Shown: positions 51,174 through 59,396, counted from the stretch's first letter. The stretch: DNA of 64,000 bases from JANMES01 sp038329865 (GCA_038329865.1 JBBQNK010000006.1:1-64000), one strand, 5' to 3'. Made by a program: numbers and translations. The notes: generated by a model from the letters alone, not told the origin.

Positions 51174-52190
51174 CTAACCCTTGTCGCTTTCGTACGCGTG
51201 AACGATGCTGGAGACCAAGCGGTGTCGAACGATGTCCGCTTTGCCGAGTTCGACGACGCCGATTCCCTTAATTCCGTTGACCTTCCGGATTGCATCGGCC
51301 AATCCGCTCACCGTACCGTCGGGCAAATCCGTCTGGCTGGCGTCGCCGGTGACAATCATTTTGCTGTCATGGCCGAGGCGCGTCAGGAACATCAGCATCT
51401 GGCTGACGGTCGTGTTCTGTGCTTCGTCGAGGATGATCACGCTGTCGTTAAGCGTTCGGCCGCGCATGAAAGCTAACGGCACGACCTCGATCACGTCGCT
51501 GACCATGAATCGTTTCACCTGCTCGAAATCCATCATGTCGTGCAGCGCGTCGAACAACGGCCGCAGGTACGGGTTTACCTTCGCCTGCAGATCACCCGGA
51601 AGAAATCCGAGCCGCTCGCCGGCTTCAACGGCGGGACGGGCGAGGACGAGCCGCTTGGCCTGGCCTTTCTTCAGCATGCTCGCCGCCAGCGCCACCGCGA
51701 GATACGTTTTACCCGTGCCGGCCGGACCGACGCAAAACGTCAGGTCGTGATTCAACACCGTCTCGATGTACCGCTTCTGCCCGGCCGTCTTGGCCTTGAT
51801 CGCGTGGCCCTTGGCGAAGACTTCAACATCGTCCTCGGTTTTTTCTTCCGGCTCCTGGGTGGCCTTGCCGATCGCCTGGCCGACGTCGTCCACGCTCAAC
51901 CAGTCCTGCCGGCGGAGTTTTTTCTGCATCACGTCGAGCACGCCGACCGCTTTGCTTACCTGCTCACGCTCGCCGGTGATTCGGATTTCGTTATCGCGGC
52001 AAACCAGTTGCACGCCGAACGTGTCGCGGATCATACGAAGGTACTTGTCGGCCGAGCCGAACAGGGCGAGCTTCTTGTCGGGTTGATCGAGGGTGATATT
52101 GAGATTCACAGCGTCGTCTATGCAACGGCTCGCAGCGTCGAACCGGGGTCGATCGACGATCGACAACTCACTCCCGTTCGGCGGCACCAA
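51174..52190 (-). CDS. phoH: PhoH-family ATPase
   Basis: PhoH/YbeZ is a cytoplasmic NTPase associated with YbeY and RNA processing. The sequence has an N-terminal KH-like region (about 35-90), Walker A GPAGTGKTYLAVALA and Walker B DSVIILDEAQNTTVSQM. Up to 338 residues are possible from a TTG at 52190. A TTG at 52166 has GGGAG upstream, and a GTG at 52109 would give the usual family N-terminus, so the exact start is uncertain. It is the first gene of the phoH-pgpH-ybeY-corC run. Confidence 0.93.
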   Translation of the reverse strand: MVPPNGSELSIVDRPRFDAASRCIDDAVNLNITLDQPDKKLALFGSADKYLRMIRDTFGVQLVCRDNEIRITGEREQVSKAVGVLDVMQKKLRRQDWLSVDDVGQAIGKATQEPEEKTEDDVEVFAKGHAIKAKTAGQKRYIETVLNHDLTFCVGPAGTGKTYLAVALAASMLKKGQAKRLVLARPAVEAGERLGFLPGDLQAKVNPYLRPLFDALHDMMDFEQVKRFMVSDVIEVVPLAFMRGRTLNDSVIILDEAQNTTVSQMLMFLTRLGHDSKMIVTGDASQTDLPDGTVSGLADAIRKVNGIKGIGVVELGKADIVRHRLVSSIVHAYESDKG

Positions 52191-52333
52191 TACTAAGGCG
52201 GCTGTCGAAACTTTTCTCCAGCCGGCCAGATCGATTCAATCTTCATCGAAACGGGGGGCTATGTCGAGAAGCATTCAATGGTTCAACACAACACTTTGAA
52301 TGCTTTGTTAACTCGTTATACGGCAGAAAGTTA

Positions 52334-53242
52334 TCAAAACAGGCTGAACAGGAGATAAGCGAACGGTGCGGCGAGCAGCGGGCTATCGATAATATCGAGA
52401 ACGCCCCCAAAGCCGGGCACGAGGGAGCCGGAATCTTTCACTTCCGCGTCTCGTTTCATCAGGCTTTCGAGCAGATCGCCGAGCTGACCGATACCCCCGA
52501 TGATCACGCCGAAGATAAAGCCCTTTTGCAATGTCACATGGGGAATTTTGGTGGAGCAGAGAAGTCCGACGATTCCCGCGGTGAGCAGGCCGAAGCCCAG
52601 GCCTTCCCAGGTTTTGCCCGGGGATAGCCATGGAATCAATTTGTGCCTGCCCGTTGCCCGCCCGCCGAAGTAAGCGCCGATGTCCGTCGATTTTACCATC
52701 AGCAGGATGGAGAGGACGACCCAGGTCGTGCCATGAAAGCCGCCTTCATTGGCCGAGTGCTTGACGCGGATGGCGATGATGAACCAGCTCAATCCGCCGA
52801 GGTACATCGAAGCCAGGACCGTGCCGGCCATTCTCGTGATTGCCTCCTGCGTCTGCTTTTGCATCGCGCGCGAGAGGGCGGCGATCAGCATGACGAAGAC
52901 GATGATGAACGCCAACGTCGAAGCCGCGATTGGTCGAAATGGCGGGAACTGCGTGAGGAAGGCGTGGGTCACGATGAGAAACGCGCCGATCGAAGCAATC
53001 ACACGGTTCGGCCGAACCTTCTCAGCAGTGAAGAGCACAGCCAGCTCATCGACCGCAAACGGATTGATGAGCATCAGGATTGCCATCAACCCAATCCCGC
53101 CCACGCCGCCGCGGACTTGGTAGCGCTCGAGCATCCAGTCGCGGGTCCACATCTGGGCCGCGTCGTCGAGCCAGAGCAGGGCGAAGAGCCCCATCAGCAT
53201 GATTGAGCCGAATTTGAATCGATTCTTGAGTGCCTTTTCCAT
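52334..53242 (-). CDS. cdsA: Phosphatidate cytidylyltransferase
   Basis: CdsA makes CDP-diacylglycerol, the precursor of all phospholipids, in the inner membrane. The product has 302 residues with about eight membrane spans and the C-terminal signature region SLMKRDAEVKDSGSLVPGFG followed by GVLDIIDSPLL. Compared with the common PGHGGxxDRxD, His is replaced by Phe and Arg by Ile, although the KRD...KD acidic pair is intact. The ATG at 53242 was chosen because the upstream in-frame codons are repeat DNA. It follows uppS after 82 nt, a common pairing. Confidence 0.9.
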   Translation of the reverse strand: MEKALKNRFKFGSIMLMGLFALLWLDDAAQMWTRDWMLERYQVRGGVGGIGLMAILMLINPFAVDELAVLFTAEKVRPNRVIASIGAFLIVTHAFLTQFPPFRPIAASTLAFIIVFVMLIAALSRAMQKQTQEAITRMAGTVLASMYLGGLSWFIIAIRVKHSANEGGFHGTTWVVLSILLMVKSTDIGAYFGGRATGRHKLIPWLSPGKTWEGLGFGLLTAGIVGLLCSTKIPHVTLQKGFIFGVIIGGIGQLGDLLESLMKRDAEVKDSGSLVPGFGGVLDIIDSPLLAAPFAYLLFSLF

Positions 53243-53256
53243 GTGGCAGGAAGTAT

Positions 53257-53326
53257 CAAGGGGCAAGGGGCGAGGGGCAAGTAGCAAAATATTCACTTGC
53301 CCCTTGCCCCCAAATACTTGCCCCTC
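53257..53326. repeat. Heptamer-built hairpin between uppS and cdsA
   Basis: Left arm 53257-53284 and right arm 53294-53326 are imperfect reverse complements with a small indel, made of CAAGGGG/CGAGGGG units. The uppS stop codon (53325-53327) overlaps the right arm. Confidence 0.75.
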
Positions 53327-54086
53327 ATTTCAACGTATTGGTGTGATCCAGCGCGCCGAACCGCCGGTTTCGCCCGGCGAAGTCGGCGATGGCTGCGTGT
53401 AGATCGTCCTTGCTGAACTCCGGCCACTGCACTTTACTCACCACCAACTCAGCGTAGCTGATCTGCCAGAGCAGATAGTTGCTGATTCGCATCTCACCGG
53501 CAGTGCGGATCAGCAAATCCGGATCGGGCATGCCGGCGGTATAAAGGTGATCGGCGATGGTCGATTCTTCGATCTCCGCTGGATCCAACTGCCCGATCTT
53601 CACCTTCTCGGCGATCGCTTTCACTGCATCGGTGATTTCCGTCCGGCTGCCGTAGTTGAGCGCGAGCACCAGCGTCATGCCGTCGTTGTTTTTCGTCTCT
53701 TCGAGCGTGATGTTCACTTCATCCAGCACCGGCTCGGGCAGATTTTCCAGTCGGCCGATCTGCTTGAAGCGGATGTTGTTGTCCATCATCGTCACCCGCT
53801 CGCTGCGGAGGTAATCGATGTACATCTGCATAAGAAACGAGACTTCTTCAACAGGTCGCTTCCAGTTTTCGATGCTGAAGGAGTAGAGCGTGAGATAGTC
53901 CGGCCCGCAGTGGTGTTTCCGCAGGCGGGCGCATTCGGTGACGATGTCGCGCACGGTATTGGCGCCCTGCTGATGCCCTCGCACACGCTCAAGTCCGCGC
54001 TTGACCGCCCAGCGGCCGTTGCCGTCCATGATGATCGCGATGTGGCGCGGAAATCGTTCGGCGGGAATGGCGGCGAGGTCAATCAT
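53325..54086 (-). CDS. uppS: Isoprenyl transferase (undecaprenyl diphosphate synthase)
   Basis: UppS makes the C55 cis-prenyl carrier for cell-wall and envelope glycans. The 253-residue sequence contains the catalytic IAIIMDGNGRWAVKRGLERV and the signatures LTLYSFSIENWKRP and PDLLIRTAGEMRISNYLLWQ. The ATG at 54086 is preferred to one 10 codons upstream since it places the motif at a normal distance. The order uppS-cdsA on the same strand is conserved in many bacteria. The stop codon lies in a repeat hairpin. Confidence 0.95.
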   Translation of the reverse strand: MIDLAAIPAERFPRHIAIIMDGNGRWAVKRGLERVRGHQQGANTVRDIVTECARLRKHHCGPDYLTLYSFSIENWKRPVEEVSFLMQMYIDYLRSERVTMMDNNIRFKQIGRLENLPEPVLDEVNITLEETKNNDGMTLVLALNYGSRTEITDAVKAIAEKVKIGQLDPAEIEESTIADHLYTAGMPDPDLLIRTAGEMRISNYLLWQISYAELVVSKVQWPEFSKDDLHAAIADFAGRNRRFGALDHTNTLK

Positions 54087-54145
54087 GAAAGGTGAAGGAT
54101 AATGAGGGCGGCCCATTCTTCAAAGCCGGGCGCAGCACACAACGT

Positions 54146-55750
54146 TCACACGGTTTGGACCGCCTGCGATTCCTCTTCATGTAGCAGGTGATACTCGTAC
54201 GCGTCCACCAGCGCCTGCCAGGACGCGTCGATGATATTCCCGCTCACGCCGATCGTGCCGAAGACTTCTTTTGAGTCCGGCGTGTCGTCGCGCCGCCATT
54301 CGATCACCACGCGAACCTTGGCGCTGGTTTCGTCCTTGCTGTTGATGACGCGGACCTTGTAGTCGATCAGGTGAAGCTGATCGATCGTCGGGTAATGCGG
54401 ACGGAGCGTTTTTCGAAGGGCCAGGTCGATCGCGGCGATCGGGCCGTCGCTTTCGGCCACGCGGTGTTCGAGCGCGTCGCCGACTTTCAGCTTGACGGTG
54501 GCTTCGGCGCTGGGCTGCTCGGTATCGCGCTTCACGACTTCCACGCGGTACTGCTCGAGCTTGAAGAACGGATGATGCCGGCCGATCTGCTTGCGGAGGA
54601 GCAGTTCGAAACTCGCCTCGGCGGCTTCGAACTGGAAGCCTTCGTTTTCCAGCGTTTGCACCTGTTCCAGCACGGCCCGCTGAACGGCCTTGTTGTCTTC
54701 GATCTTGAATTTTCGACCGAGCTTGGTGGCGATGTTGCTCACGCCGCTCATCTCGCTGATCAGCACCTTGCGGCTGTTGCCGACTGCTTCAGGCGAGATG
54801 TGCTCGTACGTGCTGGCGTCTTTCTGCACCGCATGAACGTGCATGCCGCCCTTGTGGGCGAACGCGCTGCTGCCGACGAACGGCTGGCCGTTCTGCAGGT
54901 TCATGTTGGCGATTTCGTACACGTACCGGCTGGCTTCGGTGAGATTCGCCAGCGTGCCTGGCTGCAGGCAGTCGAGCTTGTACTTGAGCTGCAGGTTGGC
55001 GATGAGCGAGAGCAAATCCATATTCCCGCAGCGCTCGCCGACGCCGTTGATCGTACCCTGCGCGTGATCGGCCCCTGCATGAATCGCCGCCAGTGCGTTG
55101 GCGACAGCGACGGCGCTGTCGTTGTGCGTGTGGATGCCGACTACGGCGCTCGATTGCGCGCGAACGGCTTCCACCGCCTCGGCCACCTGCTCCGGCATCG
55201 TGCCGCCGTTGGTGTCGCAGAGGCAGAGCACTTTCGCGCCCGCGGCCTCGGCGATCGCGAGCGTTTGCAGCGCGTAGTCGCGATTCGATCGGAACGTATC
55301 GAAGAAATGCTCGGCGTCATACACCACAAATCGCCCGGCCTCGCTGAAAACTTTCAGTGTGTCGCCGATCATGGCGAGATTTTCTTCCAGCGACACGTTC
55401 AGCACCATCTTCGCGTGAAAATCGCTGGTCTTGCCGACGATCGTGACCACTGGCGTTTCAGCCGCGAGCAGCGCCTTAACCCCCGCGTCCTCCGCCGCCG
55501 CGATGCCGCGCCGGCGGGTCATTCCGAACGCGGAAATGCGAGCCTGCTTGAGTCGCACGAGGCGGATTTCCTGGAAGAACGCAGCGTCTTTCGGGTTCGA
55601 AAGCGGGAAGCCGCCTTCGATGTAATCCACGCCGAGTTCATCGAGCTTGATCGCGATGAGAATTTTGTCCTGCAGCGAAAGATTGAATCCTTCGCCCTGC
55701 GTGCCGTCGCGGAGAGTGGTGTCGTAGATTTCGATTCGTCGCGTGCTCAT
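54146..55750 (-). CDS. cimA: (R)-citramalate synthase
   Basis: CimA condenses pyruvate with acetyl-CoA to citramalate, giving a threonine-independent route to 2-oxobutanoate and isoleucine. The 534-residue protein of the LeuA/homocitrate-synthase family has the catalytic RRIEIYDTTLRDGTQGEGF, HTHNDSAVAVANALAAIHAG, GTINGVGERCGN and LISEMSGVSN motifs, and a C-terminal allosteric domain (about 395-525), expected to bind isoleucine. The ATG at 55750 begins the conserved MSTRR; the frame is open further upstream but there encodes the regulatory leader, including a terminator. Expression is probably controlled by the attenuator described separately. Confidence 0.92.
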   Translation of the reverse strand: MSTRRIEIYDTTLRDGTQGEGFNLSLQDKILIAIKLDELGVDYIEGGFPLSNPKDAAFFQEIRLVRLKQARISAFGMTRRRGIAAAEDAGVKALLAAETPVVTIVGKTSDFHAKMVLNVSLEENLAMIGDTLKVFSEAGRFVVYDAEHFFDTFRSNRDYALQTLAIAEAAGAKVLCLCDTNGGTMPEQVAEAVEAVRAQSSAVVGIHTHNDSAVAVANALAAIHAGADHAQGTINGVGERCGNMDLLSLIANLQLKYKLDCLQPGTLANLTEASRYVYEIANMNLQNGQPFVGSSAFAHKGGMHVHAVQKDASTYEHISPEAVGNSRKVLISEMSGVSNIATKLGRKFKIEDNKAVQRAVLEQVQTLENEGFQFEAAEASFELLLRKQIGRHHPFFKLEQYRVEVVKRDTEQPSAEATVKLKVGDALEHRVAESDGPIAAIDLALRKTLRPHYPTIDQLHLIDYKVRVINSKDETSAKVRVVIEWRRDDTPDSKEVFGTIGVSGNIIDASWQALVDAYEYHLLHEEESQAVQTV

Positions 55751-55767
55751 GGTGTACCTGCATCTGC

Positions 55768-55795
55768 AAAAAAAAGCCCTGCCGTGGGGCAGGGC
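55768..55795 (-). terminator. Intrinsic terminator in the cimA leader
   Basis: On the minus strand, GCCCTGCC-CCAC-GGCAGGGC forms an 8-bp perfect GC-rich stem with a 4-nt loop, followed by eight T residues. It lies 18 nt before the cimA ATG, so it would stop transcription before the gene. Its 5' arm can instead pair with 55825-55833. Confidence 0.85.
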
Positions 55796-55824
55796 GAATG
55801 ATCGTCGATTGCTAAAAAGGATCA

Positions 55825-55866
55825 GCCCTACCCGATATGTCGTGGGATAATAATAATCAGTCGGGC
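55825..55866 (-). promoter_or_regulatory. Alternative pairing segments of the cimA attenuator
   Basis: GGGTAGGGC (complement of 55825-55833), which contains the leader stop codon, pairs over 9 bp including one G-U with GCCCTGCCC of the terminator arm and would act as antiterminator. The same segment overlaps TCGGGT (55830-55835), which can pair with GCCCGA (55861-55866) just before the Ile codons, a 1:2 protector hairpin. Confidence 0.7.
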
Positions 55867-55887
55867 GTTGTGCGTGTGGCTCTGCAT
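55828..55887 (-). CDS. Isoleucine-rich leader peptide of cimA
   Basis: A 19-codon ORF from the ATG at 55887 to the TAG at 55828 encodes MQSHTHNARLIIIIPRHIG. Four consecutive Ile codons (ATT ATT ATT ATC, 55846-55857) sit where a stalled ribosome would cover the protector segment and free the antiterminator. There is no Shine-Dalgarno site, but the predicted transcription start (about 55887-55889) would make the ORF leaderless. Known ilv and leu leaders work this way; this case is inferred from sequence. Confidence 0.7.
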   Translation of the reverse strand: MQSHTHNARLIIIIPRHIG

Positions 55888-55895
55888 GGGTCGAA

Positions 55896-55923
55896 ATCAT
55901 ATCGCCCGATTCGGAAAGGTCAA
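55896..55923 (-). promoter_or_regulatory. Predicted promoter of cimA
   Basis: On the minus strand, TTGACC (55918-55923) and TATGAT (55896-55901) each match the sigma-70 consensus at five of six positions, with a 16-nt spacer. The predicted start lies within a few bases of the leader-peptide ATG. Confidence 0.65.
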
Positions 55924-55957
55924 ATTCAGAGCGAACTCCACCTGAAGCAATGCGAAG

Positions 55958-56671
55958 TCAGCTGGCCGAAAATTGAATCGGATGACTCGCGAAAAGAAAG
56001 ACCCGCCCGGTGCGGCAGGAGATGCCGATCCACAGCTTCTTTTCCTTTTCGTCAGCCAGGCAGAGCAGATTCGGATCGGTGATTTCGCCCGGCCGCCACC
56101 AGCGCAAAGGGTTCGCCGGATTCGGAGGCAGCTCGGCCAAGTGGTCGAGCTCGTCGAGTTCCGCACCTTGTCGCTTTGCGATTGTCGCCGCCGCTGCGCG
56201 GAGCAGATCGACTTGCGGCGGATCGAGCTTCAGTTCGTACCAGCAGGGGCCATCGGTTTCTTCGCCGGTGTACATGTGAATGACCCGAGCGGCGGGGAGG
56301 TTGATTTCGTACGGCGGCGATATCTCTTCCGCCGGCACGGCGGCGGCGGCGGCGCGCTTAGGCGCTGTCGGCAAAGGCATTTCGACGACGGGCGCGACGG
56401 GTGACTCCTGCCGAAGGGACGATCGCCATGCCTGCCAACTCCAGTCGTCGCCGGTAAACGGCTCGGGCGTTTCGGACGCGAAGACGATCGCCTGAATAGC
56501 AGGGGCCGCCGCAACGACCGCCGGCGGATGCGAATCGATCGGCTCCATCGCCACGGCCGTGTGCGGCGTTTGGCTGGCAAGGAAATACGCTCCGCCGACC
56601 AGACCCGCGAGCATCACGAGAAATCCGCAGAACAGAACGACCTTTTCGAGTTTGCCGAGTGTTTTGCTCAT
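55958..56671 (-). CDS. Membrane-anchored protein of unknown function
   Basis: From the ATG at 56671 the product has 237 residues: a short cytoplasmic start (MSKTLGKLEK), one membrane span (VVLFCGFLVMLAGLVGGAYF), a Pro/Ala-rich linker (about 35-125) and a C-terminal domain (about 130-237) containing HMYTGEETDGPCWYELKLDP and RWWRPGEITDPNLLCLADE. I recognise no family. It lies upstream of the cimA leader on the same strand, and the cimA promoter is about 35 nt past its stop codon. Confidence 0.65.
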   Translation of the reverse strand: MSKTLGKLEKVVLFCGFLVMLAGLVGGAYFLASQTPHTAVAMEPIDSHPPAVVAAAPAIQAIVFASETPEPFTGDDWSWQAWRSSLRQESPVAPVVEMPLPTAPKRAAAAAVPAEEISPPYEINLPAARVIHMYTGEETDGPCWYELKLDPPQVDLLRAAAATIAKRQGAELDELDHLAELPPNPANPLRWWRPGEITDPNLLCLADEKEKKLWIGISCRTGRVFLFASHPIQFSAS

Positions 56672-56767
56672 GAGTTGGCCGAACCGGAAATGGGTGGGAT
56701 TTCCAATGGCCATTATCGGCTGGGGAGCGAAGCAATCTTGACGCGAACCCATGGGCGGTGATCGGCG

Positions 56768-58936
56768 TTACACCAGGGCCCAGGCGCGCCAAATCTGCCG
56801 AAACGTCGCCTCGACGTTTCTTGCGTAGCCCGCAGCATTCATCAGCGGCGAGTCCTGCATTCTCGCCCGCAACGATCGCCTCAGTTCGGCGAGGCGATCC
56901 AGATCGCCGGCGAAATCCGACGCGATTTTCACGAACTGCTTTTCATCGAGGGCCGCCAGTTCTGTCATTCCGAGGTTTGAGAGTTGACTCCACCCCGCGC
57001 GGCCCACGGCGGTTTGACCGACGAGCGTAACCACCGGCACGCCCATCCAGCAGGAATCGAGACTCGCCGTTTGGCCATTGAATGGAAACGTGTCGAGCCC
57101 TAAATCAATTCGATGGTAAAGCTCCAGCATCTCCCGTTTTGGCAGCGGATCGGAAAACTCGATCCTTGCCGCCGCGACGCCGGCGCCGGACATCGTGGCG
57201 AGCAAATGATCCCGATGCGAACCAGCGGCCGACATCAGCAGCAAACGCGAATCGGGCACGGCGTTCAAAACTTTGGCCCAAAGGGCGATCACTTCATCGT
57301 TGATTTTGCTGAACTCGCTCAAACAGCCGAAGGTCACGTGGCCGTTCGACCGGGCCGGCAGATCATTCACCGCCGGCCAGTTCTCAGGCGCGGCGTAGCA
57401 CCAGAAACTGTCCGGCAAGACGATCGAGCGCTCGACGTACTGCGATTCCCGCACCACCGGCGGATCGAGATGCGGGTCGGTCAGGCGGAAGTCAATCGCC
57501 GGCATTCCCGTGCCGGCCGGGTAACCGCCGAGCGTTACCTGTAACGGCGCCGGCTTCCGCGCGAACACGAGCGGCCGGCCGCCGGGCATGTGCAGCGCCA
57601 AGTCGACCAGCACGTCGATCTTGTCGTCAAGAATCTGCTTGGCGACTGCCTCATCCGGCAATCCGGCAATGACCTGCCAATGATCCGCCAGTGATTGAAA
57701 CGCTTTCGACACATCGTCAGGCAGCGCCACGTTCGCGTAGCAGAAGATTTCGAACTGCTGATGATCGTGCTGCGCCAACAGCGGCAGAAGACTGCGCCCG
57801 ATCGGATGATCGCAAAAGTGCGGCGACACGTAACCAATGCGAAGCCGGCGACTCAGCGAGCGGTCGCTCTGGAACGTGCGGTTTTTCGGCAGCAACGGAC
57901 CGGCCAGACGTTGATTGAACAATCGCTGCTCGCGGAGAATGGCGTCGGCGTCGTAGTACGGATGGAAATGAAGCGTGTAGATCTTGCTGCTGTGGTGCGT
58001 CGGATCTTGCGGAGAGAGTTGGGCGGCCCGGTCGTAGCTGGCAATCGCTTCGTCGAGCTTCCCCTGACTGAATTGAATGTTTCCTAGATTGAGAAGCGTT
58101 CGCGGACTGTTCCGCTGAAGCGAAATCGCCTTAACGTAAGCAGCGGATGCTTCATCGAGCAGGCCCTTGGCGCTCAGCGCGCTGCCGAGATAGTTGTACG
58201 CCGCGATGGACGACGGCTGAAGCTCGATCGCCTTTCGGCAGGCGGCGATCGCCTGGTCAATCTCCCCGACCAGCAGGAGAATTCGCCCGAGGTTGACAGA
58301 CGCTTCATACGTATCGGGCTGCAGTTGAATTGCACGCTGGTACGACGCGACGGCGGCCTCGAGTTGGCCGGTGGTCTGCAGGGCAGCGCCGAGATTCGTA
58401 TGCGCCTCGGCGAACGTGGGCCGCTGCGCGATGGCCTGGCGGTAGGTCGCCGTCGCCTCGTCAATCCGGTTGGAGACCATCAGGACCCCGCCGAGCGCGT
58501 TGAGCGCCTCGGGGAATAGGGGTTTGAGTACGATCGCCTGCTGGTAGGCGATGATTGCCTTGTCGTTGAAATTGCTTCCGCGTAGCGCGTTGCCCAGATG
58601 AAAATAGGCGTCGGCGTATTCTGGGTTGAGCCGAATCGCTTCGGCGCTGGCGGAGCCGCCGCGGTCGAACCGTTGCTGGTGATTCAGGATCGATCCGAGG
58701 TTGGACCAGTACTCCGGCACACCCGGCCTGGCGGCGATGGCGCGGCCGATCAGCTCGACCGCTGCTTCCGGTTGACCCGCCCGAAACGCGACGGCCCCGA
58801 GCTGGTGCAACGCGTCGGCTTGGTTCGGATCCTGCGAAAGGATCTGCCGATAGATCGCCTCCGCCTCCGCCAATCGACCGGCGCGATAGTGGTCGACAGC
58901 TTTCTCGAGAAGTTGAGGGATATCGGTTTCGTTCAT
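56768..58936 (-). CDS. TPR-repeat O-GlcNAc transferase-like glycosyltransferase (GT41)
   Basis: Residues 1 to about 325 are a run of about nine tetratricopeptide repeats (for example YWSNLGSILNHQQRFDRGGS and AYFHLGNALRGSNFNDKAII). From about 340 to 720 comes a GT41 catalytic region with LRIGYVSPHFCDHPIGRSLL, LQVTLGGYPAGTGMPAIDFR, FGCLSEFSKINDEVIALWAK and LDTFPFNGQTASLDSCWMGV, the donor-binding segments of OGT/SPINDLY enzymes. It probably glycosylates proteins; donor sugar and targets are unknown. It has no signal peptide, so it should be cytoplasmic. Confidence 0.9.
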   Translation of the reverse strand: MNETDIPQLLEKAVDHYRAGRLAEAEAIYRQILSQDPNQADALHQLGAVAFRAGQPEAAVELIGRAIAARPGVPEYWSNLGSILNHQQRFDRGGSASAEAIRLNPEYADAYFHLGNALRGSNFNDKAIIAYQQAIVLKPLFPEALNALGGVLMVSNRIDEATATYRQAIAQRPTFAEAHTNLGAALQTTGQLEAAVASYQRAIQLQPDTYEASVNLGRILLLVGEIDQAIAACRKAIELQPSSIAAYNYLGSALSAKGLLDEASAAYVKAISLQRNSPRTLLNLGNIQFSQGKLDEAIASYDRAAQLSPQDPTHHSSKIYTLHFHPYYDADAILREQRLFNQRLAGPLLPKNRTFQSDRSLSRRLRIGYVSPHFCDHPIGRSLLPLLAQHDHQQFEIFCYANVALPDDVSKAFQSLADHWQVIAGLPDEAVAKQILDDKIDVLVDLALHMPGGRPLVFARKPAPLQVTLGGYPAGTGMPAIDFRLTDPHLDPPVVRESQYVERSIVLPDSFWCYAAPENWPAVNDLPARSNGHVTFGCLSEFSKINDEVIALWAKVLNAVPDSRLLLMSAAGSHRDHLLATMSGAGVAAARIEFSDPLPKREMLELYHRIDLGLDTFPFNGQTASLDSCWMGVPVVTLVGQTAVGRAGWSQLSNLGMTELAALDEKQFVKIASDFAGDLDRLAELRRSLRARMQDSPLMNAAGYARNVEATFRQIWRAWALV

Positions 58937-59037
58937 GCGCGGCCGGGAATTCGGACCGGCATTTATACCCGAAGCGTATCGCGACCGCGCGTCGGCCGGC
59001 CGGCGCTGGGCGAATCAAATAAAATCGGGAGAGTGAT

Positions 59038-59379
59038 TCAGTTCTCGACCTGCACGCTGCCACGCATGCGCGGGTGGTACGTGCATGAATAATCGAAATT
59101 GCCGGCCTTGGTGAAGCGGAACGTGAAACTCGCGCCTGATTTCAGGTTGCCGGATTTGAACGAGTTGTCGACGGCGGTCACGGTGTGATCGCGGTCGTCG
59201 GCATTGTTCCAGGTGACGGTTCCGCCGACTTTGATGCGGACCGTGCCGGGCTGAAACTGCATGTCGCGAATTCGCACGGTCGCATTTTCAGCCGGCGCGG
59301 CAAAACGAGCCGACGACGCGCCGAGCGACAGCAAAACCCCGCAGGCGAGCAGCAGGACGATCAGGACGTGATTCCGCAT
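59038..59379 (-). CDS. Secreted cupredoxin (plastocyanin-like blue copper protein)
   Basis: The 113-residue protein has a signal peptide (VLIVLLLACGVLLSLGASSA) and one cupredoxin domain. The type 1 copper ligands are all present: H65 (DDRDHTV), C99, H102 and M105 (SCTYHPRMRG). PGTVRIKVGGTVTWNNADDR is the typical strand before the first His. It would carry electrons in the periplasm. No partner oxidase or reductase gene is adjacent. Confidence 0.9.
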   Translation of the reverse strand: MRNHVLIVLLLACGVLLSLGASSARFAAPAENATVRIRDMQFQPGTVRIKVGGTVTWNNADDRDHTVTAVDNSFKSGNLKSGASFTFRFTKAGNFDYSCTYHPRMRGSVQVEN

Positions 59380-59396
59380 AGCAGCCTCGTAAGTGA

